A stretch of DNA of 42,719 nucleotides. Origin: a bacterium (lineage in GTDB: Bacteria > Sumerlaeota > Sumerlaeia > SLMS01). The notes beneath the pieces are model-generated. The model saw nothing but the letters and a program-made list of their open reading frames with translations, did no database searches and was not told where the DNA came from. Both the position numbers and the translations under genes were made by a program. Shown here in pieces: positions 1 through 6,824 of the stretch. Position 1 is the stretch's first letter; each line of letters starts with the position of its first letter. The stretch covers positions 1-42,719 of the forward strand of contig WGMQ01000016.1 of NCBI GenBank assembly GCA_016125005.1, written 5' to 3'.

Positions 1-469
1 CCCGGACGCGGTCCTCGAGTCCCGAGCCCATTAGGAGCCCTCCGACCGCCTCTGAGACGGTTACAATGCGATCGCAGGCAGCCAGTTCATAGGTTTTGAT
101 CTGACGCGGAGTAATGCCGAGCCTAATATGCCCACTTATTCCCAACTTTTCTCGATTACAAGATGCAAGTTGTGGAATAATATGAAACTCGTTTGCGTGA
201 CAGACATCCGGTCGGAAGCGACGGATGGTCTCGCGGATGCGCGGCAGTTGGAAGAACAGCGATTTGAGGCGCCCACCCAGCTTGCGCCAGGCGCCCTGGG
301 GAGCGACGGCCAGATCCACACCTAAGTCCTTTAATTCCAGCGCGATACCATCCATCGACGGGACAACAACCAAGGGGGTGACCCGAGGATCAAGGAAGCG
401 CACCAGTTCCACAAGCGAGCGCCGCGCACCGAGGGGGCGTACGGAGGGAGTCAAAAGTAAAAGGCGCAT
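1..469 (-). CDS. Glycosyltransferase family 4-like, N-terminal part (runs off left edge)
   Basis: Reading the minus strand from the ATG at 469-467 gives 156 codons without a stop up to the window edge, so only the N-terminal half is present. It begins MRLLLLTPSVRPLGARRSL, the first beta-strand and glycine turn of a GT-B donor/acceptor fold. It continues with an RPDVCHANEF strand (the 'DvvH.h' element) and ends with AACDRIVTVSEAV, the 'aD.ivavSea' signature that closes the N-terminal domain of GT4 enzymes. Such enzymes transfer a sugar from a nucleotide-sugar to a glycan or lipid; substrate unknown. An in-frame TAA lies just upstream near 541-544 and no earlier ATG/GTG/TTG follows it, which fixes the start; the ribosome site is weak. 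Codons 110-125 are distinctly AT-richer than the rest of the window, as is common for transferred surface-glycan genes. It is divergent from mraZ. Confidence 0.8.
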   Translation of the reverse strand, partial: MRLLLLTPSVRPLGARRSLVELVRFLDPRVTPLVVVPSMDGIALELKDLGVDLAVAPQGAWRKLGGRLKSLFFQLPRIRETIRRFRPDVCHANEFHIIPQLASCNREKLGISGHIRLGITPRQIKTYELAACDRIVTVSEAVGGLLMGSGLEDRVR

Positions 470-597
470 CAGATTGGAGATTCCGGCATAAATGGGCAGA
501 ATGGAAGTCCGAAGACACTCAAATGATTGATAAAGAATATCTTACGTGCGGTAGGGCCGAAGGGACAGGGAAGGCCGCAACACTGCAGACGAGACTT

Positions 598-625
598 TTG
601 ACAGACATTTGACACAAGATATGGT
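598..625 (+). promoter_or_regulatory. Candidate sigma-70-type promoter for the dcw cluster
   Basis: TTGACA at 598-603, 16-bp spacer, TATGGT at 620-625. The -35 is a perfect match to the housekeeping consensus and the -10 matches four of six. It would give a leader of about 160 nt before mraZ. The host's promoter consensus is not known, so this is a candidate only. Confidence 0.4.
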
Positions 626-712
626 GCAGGGAGCGAGAAATGACCCCATATATTGACGATGAATTACGCAATGAAAAAAGAAACATCGCCCCATTTAAGG
701 GCTTGACCATGT

Positions 713-737
713 GGGGCATACTCGGGTGAAACTGGGG
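713..737 (+). promoter_or_regulatory. Putative MraZ operator: three GGG boxes at 10-bp spacing
   Basis: Pentamers GGGGC (713-717), CGGGT (723-727) and TGGGG (733-737) repeat with an exact 10-bp period, 54 nt upstream of the mraZ start. In Escherichia coli, MraZ binds direct TGGG-type boxes separated by 5 nt (10-bp period) upstream of its own gene and represses the dcw operon. The match in spacing, core and location supports the same autoregulation here. A fourth GGGGC lies at 753-757, again in phase, with a degenerate position at 743. Confidence 0.6.
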
Positions 738-790
738 TTAGTCAGGAAGGACGGGGCATCCCCGGGAAGAAACCTCTCCGAGTCGAGGCG

Positions 791-1300
791 ATGGCTGAAC
801 TCCTCCATGGTTCCCACATGCAGACCTTGGATGAGAGGCAGCGCCTCCCCATCCCAAGCAAGCTTGTGCCGGTGATGCGGGAGTTGGCAGGTGTCACGAA
901 CGAGGAAGACGACTTCATGGTGGTGGTCACTCTGACTGATCGTAAGACGGTGGCGGTGTATCCAAAGCCGGTTTTTGACAAGATGATCGACGGTCTCGAC
1001 CGGAAGATCAAGAAGCGGCCGACGCCGCCCCTTTTGAAACTCCGACGGGCCTACGTCAATATGATGGATGTCCAGTCCCTCGACAAGCAGAATCGGGTGA
1101 AGGTCCCCCAATTGCATGCGGGACTGATGAAGTTGACGAAGGAAGTGGCAGTTGTTGGAAGCGGCGATTACCTCGAAATCATGTCTGTTGGTCGCTATGA
1201 GGAGATCATGAACGAGGTTCTGCCGACGATGTCGGAGTGGTCTGACAGCCTGTTGCTTGGGCAGACGGACGAGGACGACGGGAACGAAGATGCTGGCTAA
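791..1300 (+). CDS. mraZ: MraZ transcriptional regulator of the dcw cluster
   Basis: A 169-residue protein with two SpoVT/AbrB-like swapped-hairpin halves. The first centres on TLDERQRLPIP (residues 12-22) and the second on SLDKQNRVKVP (96-106); each is the 'D.kgR..iP' signature of MraZ. MraZ forms a ring-shaped oligomer, binds GGG-containing direct repeats upstream of its own gene and controls the division/cell-wall operon. It is slightly longer than the usual 140-150 residues because of an acidic C-terminal tail (DEDDGNED). It is the first gene of the cluster and sits directly downstream of the GGG boxes. The ATG at 791 is the first start giving the family N-terminus; its ribosome site is poor, which would suit low expression of a regulator. 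Confidence 0.93.
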   Translation: MAELLHGSHMQTLDERQRLPIPSKLVPVMRELAGVTNEEDDFMVVVTLTDRKTVAVYPKPVFDKMIDGLDRKIKKRPTPPLLKLRRAYVNMMDVQSLDKQNRVKVPQLHAGLMKLTKEVAVVGSGDYLEIMSVGRYEEIMNEVLPTMSEWSDSLLLGQTDEDDGNEDAG

Positions 1301-1315
1301 CAGCCCGTTCTTTCT

Positions 1316-1343
1316 CCCGGGCCGGGTTAACTCCCGGCCCCGG
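1316..1343 (+). promoter_or_regulatory. GC-rich hairpin between mraZ and rsmH
   Basis: GGGCCGGG (1319-1326) pairs perfectly with CCCGGCCC (1333-1340) around the 6-nt loop TTAACT, and two more G-C pairs extend it beyond one mismatch. No T-run follows, so it does not look like a simple intrinsic terminator. It could attenuate, protect or separate the mraZ transcript from the downstream genes. Confidence 0.5.
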
Positions 1344-1383
1344 TGAAAGCCCGGGACAACGATCGACCGATGGGGTAAATCGG

Positions 1384-2337
1384 GTGGAATTTCACGAACC
1401 GGTACTCCTTCAGCCGATCATCGAGATGCTGGACTTAAAACCCGGTGAGGTAGTCTTGGACTGCACATTGGGTTCGGGTGGCCATTCCCGGGAGTTGTTC
1501 CGGCGAGTGCTGCCCGGGGGTCGACTAGTCGGGTTGGACCGTGATCCGCGAATGTTGGCAATCGGTTCGGCAAGGTTGCAGAAGGAATTCCAAAGCGAGT
1601 TGGGTGCGATGCGATTCGAGGCGATTCCATACGAGAGGGCGGGCGAGGTGCTTCAGGGCGCCGATGCGGTGCTTCTCGATTTGGGCTTCAATTCGCTTCA
1701 GATTGCCGACGCCGAGCGTGGGTTTTCGTTTCTTTCGGATGGTCCGCTGGATGCGCGCTACAACGCCGCTGAAGGTTCGCGCTCGGTCGCCGATCTTGTC
1801 AACACGGCCCGCGAGGAGGACCTCGCGCGCTGGTTTCACGAGTATGGCGAAGAGCGGCTGTCCCGCCAGGCGGCGCGTCGCATCGTTTCCCGCCGTCGCG
1901 AGAAGCCCATCGAGCGCACCTCCGACCTCGCGTCCATCATGATGGATGTCTATCCACCGAAGGAGCGCTTCGGCCGCATTCATCCGGCCACGCGTGTTTT
2001 CCAGGCGCTCCGAATCGTGGCGAATGATGAGCTGGGTCACGTGGAGCGAGGCGTGAAGGCGTGTCTGGGCCTGCTGAATCCCGGGGGCAGGATGGCGTGT
2101 ATCGCTTTTCACTCCCTGGAAGACCGGATTGTGAAGCGGGCGTTCGACGAAGTGGCCTCTCCGCGTCCGACTCCCGACGATCCGTTCCACGCGACAAGTA
2201 TGGAAGGTGTCGAGTTCGAGATTGAGTCCCGCCGGGCGATTGCCTGCACCGAAGAGGAAGCAGAGCGGAACCCACGGGCACGGAGCGCGAAGTTGCGGGT
2301 GATTCGGCGCAAGGGGGCGGGCAATGCAAAAGCGTGA
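1384..2337 (+). CDS. rsmH: 16S rRNA (cytosine-1402-N4)-methyltransferase
   Basis: 317 residues, the usual length for RsmH (MraW), which methylates N4 of C1402 in the 16S rRNA decoding centre using S-adenosylmethionine. The GTG start gives the family N-terminus MEFHEPVLLQPIIEML. The SAM pocket is visible as DCTLGSGGHS (26-35) and GLDRDPRMLA (50-59), followed by ADAVLLDLGFNSLQ and the RsmH-specific block RIHPATRVFQALRIVANDE. The late motif AFHSLEDRIVKR, typical of the family, is also intact. It is the conserved second gene of dcw clusters; its 3' end overlaps the next gene by 14 nt, implying translational coupling. Confidence 0.95.
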   Translation: MEFHEPVLLQPIIEMLDLKPGEVVLDCTLGSGGHSRELFRRVLPGGRLVGLDRDPRMLAIGSARLQKEFQSELGAMRFEAIPYERAGEVLQGADAVLLDLGFNSLQIADAERGFSFLSDGPLDARYNAAEGSRSVADLVNTAREEDLARWFHEYGEERLSRQAARRIVSRRREKPIERTSDLASIMMDVYPPKERFGRIHPATRVFQALRIVANDELGHVERGVKACLGLLNPGGRMACIAFHSLEDRIVKRAFDEVASPRPTPDDPFHATSMEGVEFEIESRRAIACTEEEAERNPRARSAKLRVIRRKGAGNAKA

Positions 2338-2755
2338 CCTCGCCTATACGACGCCGGATGTCGCGAAGGGTTCGCAGAAGCGCGCCGAGGAGCAGGAACT
2401 GCCACCGCCGCTGATCGGATGGCGTTTCCTCCTGTGCATGGTGCTGCTGGTTGCGACGTTCACGGGCATCGGTACCTGGAAAGTCGCGACGGTCTTTGAG
2501 CTGCGCGACTACGAGATGGAAGCGAGCCGGATCCAGGTCATCACGCAGATGCGTCGTGACCGTTACAAGGCCCTTGAGGCGCGTCTATCCGAACTGCAGG
2601 GCGGCGACTCGCTTCGTGCCGCGGCGCTGCAGGGTCTCGGGATGGAGGCTCCGACTCCGAGTTTGGTGGAAACGATCGTCGTGTCGCAGGCGGTCGCTGA
2701 ACGTTGGTCCAATGCTGCGAAGCCGGAAGGCGGAAGGGAGGTGCGCTCCGAGTAG
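2324..2755 (+). CDS. ftsL: FtsL-like bitopic division protein
   Basis: 143 residues placed between rsmH and ftsI, exactly where FtsL sits in dcw clusters. A charged, proline-containing cytoplasmic segment (1-31) is followed by one membrane helix (about 33-51, WRFLLCMVLLVATFTGIGT). A periplasmic stretch likely to form a coiled coil follows (about 56-92, ELRDYEMEASRIQVITQMRR onward). This is the architecture of FtsL/DivIC, which with FtsQ activates FtsW-FtsI at the septum. The family diverges so far in sequence that the name rests on topology and position. A G-rich stretch inside the rsmH end (GGGGGCGGGC) may serve as ribosome site. Confidence 0.75.
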   Translation: MQKRDLAYTTPDVAKGSQKRAEEQELPPPLIGWRFLLCMVLLVATFTGIGTWKVATVFELRDYEMEASRIQVITQMRRDRYKALEARLSELQGGDSLRAAALQGLGMEAPTPSLVETIVVSQAVAERWSNAAKPEGGREVRSE

Positions 2756-2797
2756 TCGAGTTCCAACGAGAAGGGCCCAGGTGCCAGTTGGGTGTTC

Positions 2798-2920
2798 GCT
2801 CCCGCTCCCGGTGACCCTCCTTCGCTGACTCGGTGTCAGACCCGAACCAACGTCATTCCAGTGAACGCTCCCGTCCATGCTCCCGCTCCGATCGCTCCCG
2901 CATCCAGGCTCCCGTTCCCG
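2798..2920 (+). repeat. Degenerate GYTCCCG heptamer cluster
   Basis: GCTCCCG occurs at 2798-2804, 2804-2810, 2867-2873, 2879-2885, 2894-2900 and 2908-2914, with a shortened GCTCCG at 2885-2890 and GTTCCCG at 2914-2920. Some copies share their terminal G, giving a 6-nt step. Related copies occur in the other gap of the cluster (GTTCCTG/GTTCCCG at 9442-9454). Confidence 0.7.
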
Positions 2921-3010
2921 TTAAGATGACGCCAAATCGCCAAGACGCCAGATCAGCAACCTGTTACTCCCCCTGACTCGTGTGATGTGTTCATGGGTGG
3001 AAATCCGGAG

Positions 3011-3100
3011 TTAGTAGTATTGCTTGCCGGCCTCCTGATTGTAGTTCCACCCGCCATCCTGCGTCACCTGGGTCCCTTTCGTTGGAAGTCGTCTGGAGAT
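3011..3100 (-). pseudogene. Possible remnant of a pilin-like protein C-terminus
   Basis: The minus strand between a TAG (3103-3101) and a TAA (3013-3011) reads 29 residues without a start codon. It ends in TQDGGWNYNQEAGKQYY. A terminal 'GGW.Yn..tG..y' block is common at the end of type IV pilin and type II secretion pseudopilin proteins. With no start and no upstream domain this would be a relic, or a chance resemblance. Confidence 0.25.
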
Positions 3101-3195
3101 CTAGATGTATAGATAGCTAGACAAGCCAGTTGCAATCCGTCACCTCTACCTGCTCTCCCGCTCCTGTTGCTGATTCCTGCTGAGGAAGATTGGCT

Positions 3196-5268
3196 GTGAA
3201 ACTTCGGAAACCACACCGACTGGGCGTCGTGCTGATTGGCACGTTGTTCTGCGGCATTTGCGCCGCGGTCGGTTACCGACTCTACGACCTCCAGCACCTG
3301 CGGCACGAATCCTACTCGGATCGTGCGATGAGGCAGCAGTATCGTCGGGTGGTGCTCCAGCCGGAACGGGGCGACATCCTTGATCGAACCGGTCGCCCGC
3401 TTGCCCAGAGCACGGGCCGCCTTACCGTTTATGTGAAACCGAACTTTCTCCGGACGGAGATCCTCGACGCGGGTGTCCAGGATCCGGACGATCCCGATTC
3501 CAAGAAGCCGAAAGCGCTGAATCGCGACGAGCTGGCGGCATCCATCGCGGCGATCCTCGGTGAGGACACCGGCTCGGTGCGCCGTCGCCTTGAGGGCACC
3601 CGAACGGTCCCGCTCGCACGTCGCATCCGCCCCGAGATGGCAGACCGCGTGCTGCGCGAGTTTTCGTCTCGCTCAGTGGACGGCCGCTCCTACTGGCTGG
3701 AGCGCGAATCGGTTCGTCTATACCCGTCATCGATTGCATCCGCCGTGCTGGGGTTCTGCGGCAAGGGACCGGCCGGTGATACCGACGGCCTGGCTGGGCT
3801 GGAGCTTCAATACAACGAGCAGTTGATCGGCAGAACGGTTGAGACTCGGGCGCCCCACTCGGGCCTCGTCCGCAGCGACGTGCTTGAGCCGTGGCTGCCG
3901 GATGATCTTCTGGCGGCGCGTGGGAACACGCTGGTGCTCACGCTCGACACGCGCATCCAGCAGACCATGGAGGAAGTGCTGGCGGCCTCCGTTGCCGAGT
4001 TCCAGGCGGATTCCGCGGGCGCGGTCGTGATGGATGTTTCCAGCGGCGCGATCCTCGGCATGGCCTCCTTCCCCACCTTCAACAACAACACGTTCTCGAC
4101 GGCGGCACCGGACTCGATGCGCAACCGGATCCTGACCGATCCGCTCGAGACAGGCAGCGTGGCCAAGCTCTTCACGGCGGCCATGCTTCTTGAGCATGGT
4201 TACATCACGCCGGAGACATTGATCGACTGCGAGGGCGGATTCGCGGTGGTCGACGGAAGGCGCCTCCGGGACGCGCCAGGCCACAAGCCGCTGCATGTCG
4301 TCAGCTTCCGGGAGTCGCTGCGCTGGTCCTCCAACGTGGGGATCGTGAAGGCCGCCCAGGCCCTGAAGAATGGCGAATGGTACGATGACCTGCGCCACTA
4401 CGGCTTCGGCGCGCCGACGGGAATCGATCTGCCCGGCGAAGGCTCGGGCATCCTTTATCCTGTCGAGCGATGGACGAAGTTCAGTCGAACTTCATTGCCC
4501 ATGGGCTATGAAATTGCAATGACTCCAATTCAGATCGTCGCCGCCATTGGCGCGATCTCCAATGGTGGCGACTATCACATTCCCCATGTGGTGAAGGAGA
4601 TCCGTGACCCGCGCGGGAACGTGGTTTGGAGCCATTCTCCCGAGCCGGATCGCCAGCTTGTCCGTCCGACCACGTCCGCGATCATGCGCAGCCTCATGCA
4701 GGACATTGTCGACAACGGAACGGGAAAGAAGGCGATCATTGAGGGGTACTCGGTCGGCGGAAAAACCGGAACCACCCGCAAGAGCGACGTGTTTGATCGG
4801 CGCGAGTACATCGCCTCGTTTGCGGGCGTGGTGCCTGCGGACGAACCGCGCGTCTCCATCTATGTCTATATCGACAATCCACGCACAGCGTACTACGCGT
4901 CGCAGGTGGCTGCCCCCGCTTTCCAGCGTATCGCGACGTCAACGGCACTGCATATCGGCCTGGCACCCAGCGAGTCGATTCAGGCCGAGGAGGCCGTGAT
5001 CGCGCAGAGGAACGCCGCACCGATCGCCGGCGTGGAGTACGTGCAGGCCGCCTACATTCCGACACCGGGGAGAATGCCCGACTTCCGCGGCATGACGATG
5101 AGCACCGCGCGCAAGGCCCTTCCGGAGGGCGCCAAGAGCGCCCAGTTGCTGGGCACGGGGTTGGTCACCGACCAGTTCCCGCTGCCGGGCGAACCACTCG
5201 CAGAGAGCACAGAGATCGTTCTGCATTTTTCACCTAGGGCCATCCCCTCGCAAGGAGCCACCAAATGA
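3196..5268 (+). CDS. ftsI: Septal peptidoglycan transpeptidase (class B PBP) with C-terminal PASTA domain
   Basis: Cross-links septal peptidoglycan in the periplasm with FtsW. A short cytoplasmic tail and one membrane anchor (about residues 12-30) precede the PBP dimerisation region (ERGDILDRTGRPLAQS). The transpeptidase domain has the three active-site motifs S-V-A-K (nucleophile Ser near 321), S-S-N (near 379) and K-T-G (near 523). The last 60 residues (from MPDFRGMTMSTARKALPE) form a PASTA domain, as in SpoVD and PBP2x-type enzymes but not in E. coli FtsI. I chose the GTG at 3196 because GAGGAAG at 3182-3188 is well spaced from it; the TTG at 3190 would be almost on top of that site. The stop overlaps murE by 4 nt. 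Confidence 0.92.
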   Translation: MKLRKPHRLGVVLIGTLFCGICAAVGYRLYDLQHLRHESYSDRAMRQQYRRVVLQPERGDILDRTGRPLAQSTGRLTVYVKPNFLRTEILDAGVQDPDDPDSKKPKALNRDELAASIAAILGEDTGSVRRRLEGTRTVPLARRIRPEMADRVLREFSSRSVDGRSYWLERESVRLYPSSIASAVLGFCGKGPAGDTDGLAGLELQYNEQLIGRTVETRAPHSGLVRSDVLEPWLPDDLLAARGNTLVLTLDTRIQQTMEEVLAASVAEFQADSAGAVVMDVSSGAILGMASFPTFNNNTFSTAAPDSMRNRILTDPLETGSVAKLFTAAMLLEHGYITPETLIDCEGGFAVVDGRRLRDAPGHKPLHVVSFRESLRWSSNVGIVKAAQALKNGEWYDDLRHYGFGAPTGIDLPGEGSGILYPVERWTKFSRTSLPMGYEIAMTPIQIVAAIGAISNGGDYHIPHVVKEIRDPRGNVVWSHSPEPDRQLVRPTTSAIMRSLMQDIVDNGTGKKAIIEGYSVGGKTGTTRKSDVFDRREYIASFAGVVPADEPRVSIYVYIDNPRTAYYASQVAAPAFQRIATSTALHIGLAPSESIQAEEAVIAQRNAAPIAGVEYVQAAYIPTPGRMPDFRGMTMSTARKALPEGAKSAQLLGTGLVTDQFPLPGEPLAESTEIVLHFSPRAIPSQGATK

Positions 5269-6824
5269 CGCTTCGCCGTCCTGTACCGCTGATGGAACTG
5301 ATCGCGCGCGCCGGTCTCTCGTCCATCGATCTATTCGGAAACGCCGACACGATGGTGACGGGCATCGGCGTGCACGCGCAGAAGATTCGCCGCAGCCAGA
5401 TGTTCGTGGCCATCACGGGCACGCGCACGGACAGCCACATGATGATTGGGGAAGCGGTCGAGGCAGGCGCGAGTGTGATCGTGGTGGAGCGCGAGACCAT
5501 GCCCTACCCGGGCGTGACAACCGTTCGCGTACCGAATACGCGGCTTGCCTTGGGCTTGCTTGCCCAGGCCTGGCATGGGCATCCGGCGCGTGGTTTTCCC
5601 GTGTGCGGCGTGACGGGAACCAACGGCAAGACGACGACCACCCACATGGTCACCGCGATCCTGCGTCAGGCAGGGATGCGCACGGGACTAGTCGGAACGC
5701 TGGGTGCCTTCTTCAATGGCAAGTCCGTTGACCTCGGCGCCACGACGCCGAGCCCGCTGGATCTGGCGCAGGTCTTCGAGGCCATGGAGCAGGAGCGTAT
5801 AGACGCGGTGGCGATGGAGTGCAGCAGTCACGCCATCGACCAGTATCGCCTCGCGGGCATCCCGATCCGGGTCGGCGCATTGCTCGGCATCACGCAGGAC
5901 CACCTCGATTACCATGGCACGTTTGAGAACTACGTCGCCTGCAAGAAGCGGCTCTTTAACGAGTACGTCCTCCCGACACCGGGCAGCGTTTCCTGCTTCA
6001 ACGTTGACGATCCGGTGGGTCGAGACATGGTGGCGAGCTATACGGGTGACCAGATGAGCTTTGGTCGTGAGACCGAAGGAAACCCCGACGTTACCTGCGA
6101 GAATCTGGTGCTGGGGCCGAACGAAACGACCTTTACTCTGCGTATCCGTGATGAGCGCGCCCCGGTGGCTTCACGATTCATTGGCACATTCAACGTGTCG
6201 AACATGCTGGCCGCGGCGGCCTGCTCGTGGAACCTGGGGGTTTCGATCAACGGCATCGCGGAAGGTCTCGAGAAGTGCCCGCCCGTTGCGGGTCGCTTCG
6301 AGGTGATTGACGAAGGCCAGCCCTTCACCACGGTCGTCGATTACGCACACACGCCGGATGCGCTGGAGCGCGTCATGCGCACCGCCCGACGCCTGTGCAC
6401 AGGCCGCCTGATTGTCGTTTTCGGATGTGGAGGCGATCGTGACCGGACGAAGAGACCGCTGATGGGGAAGGTGGCGGGCGAGCTTGGCGATTACGCGATC
6501 GTCACAAGCGACAACCCACGCACCGAGGACCCCGAGCAGATCGCCCGCATGGCGATGAAAGGCGTGCTGTCGACGCGCATGAAGTCCAACCAGTGCCACA
6601 TGCTGCTGGATCGCCGCGAGGCCATCGAGCAGGCCCTCATGCTGGCAGGACCGGGAGATCTCGTACTGATCGCCGGCAAGGGTCATGAGGACTACCAGGA
6701 GATCGGAACCCGCCGGATTCCCTTCGATGACAGGGCCGTCGCCCGTGAGGCATTGGGCAAAATCGCAGCGCGTCAGGCTGCCAATCCCCCCACCTTCGAT
6801 CCAACGCTGGAGCACGCGCGATGA
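5265..6824 (+). CDS. murE: UDP-MurNAc-L-Ala-D-Glu:meso-diaminopimelate ligase
   Basis: Adds the third stem-peptide residue to UDP-MurNAc-dipeptide in the cytoplasm with ATP. The 519-residue protein has the three Mur-ligase domains: an N-terminal UDP-binding part, the central ATPase with GVTGTNGKTTTTH (115-127), and the C-terminal domain. The amino-acid-selecting loop reads DNPR (416-419) followed by TEDP, the version found in meso-diaminopimelate ligases; lysine-adding enzymes differ there. This predicts meso-diaminopimelate peptidoglycan. Start ATG overlaps the ftsI stop in ATGA, and its own stop overlaps murF in the same way. Confidence 0.96.
   Translation: MTLRRPVPLMELIARAGLSSIDLFGNADTMVTGIGVHAQKIRRSQMFVAITGTRTDSHMMIGEAVEAGASVIVVERETMPYPGVTTVRVPNTRLALGLLAQAWHGHPARGFPVCGVTGTNGKTTTTHMVTAILRQAGMRTGLVGTLGAFFNGKSVDLGATTPSPLDLAQVFEAMEQERIDAVAMECSSHAIDQYRLAGIPIRVGALLGITQDHLDYHGTFENYVACKKRLFNEYVLPTPGSVSCFNVDDPVGRDMVASYTGDQMSFGRETEGNPDVTCENLVLGPNETTFTLRIRDERAPVASRFIGTFNVSNMLAAAACSWNLGVSINGIAEGLEKCPPVAGRFEVIDEGQPFTTVVDYAHTPDALERVMRTARRLCTGRLIVVFGCGGDRDRTKRPLMGKVAGELGDYAIVTSDNPRTEDPEQIARMAMKGVLSTRMKSNQCHMLLDRREAIEQALMLAGPGDLVLIAGKGHEDYQEIGTRRIPFDDRAVAREALGKIAARQAANPPTFDPTLEHAR

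Larger units (their letters stand above)
470..790. other. Divergent intergenic region upstream of the dcw cluster
   Basis: No convincing gene. It separates the minus-strand glycosyltransferase from mraZ and is AT-richer than the genes. It holds a candidate promoter (598-625), two copies of TTTGACA 11 bp apart (597-603 and 608-614), the GGG boxes at 713-737, and a small GGGG-cat-CCCC hairpin at 753-763 just before mraZ. Confidence 0.6.
2756..3195. other. 440-bp gap inside the dcw cluster: heptamer repeats and a gene remnant
   Basis: No intact gene. The left part holds eight near-identical GCTCCCG/GTTCCCG heptamers (2798-2920). A degenerate CGCCAAGACGCC-type direct repeat follows at 2928-2950. 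The minus strand at 3011-3100 has a short open stretch reading like the C-terminus of a pilin-like protein. GAGGAAG at 3182-3188 is the ribosome site of the next gene. Most other neighbours in this cluster overlap or nearly touch, so the gap looks like later insertion or decay. Confidence 0.6.
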
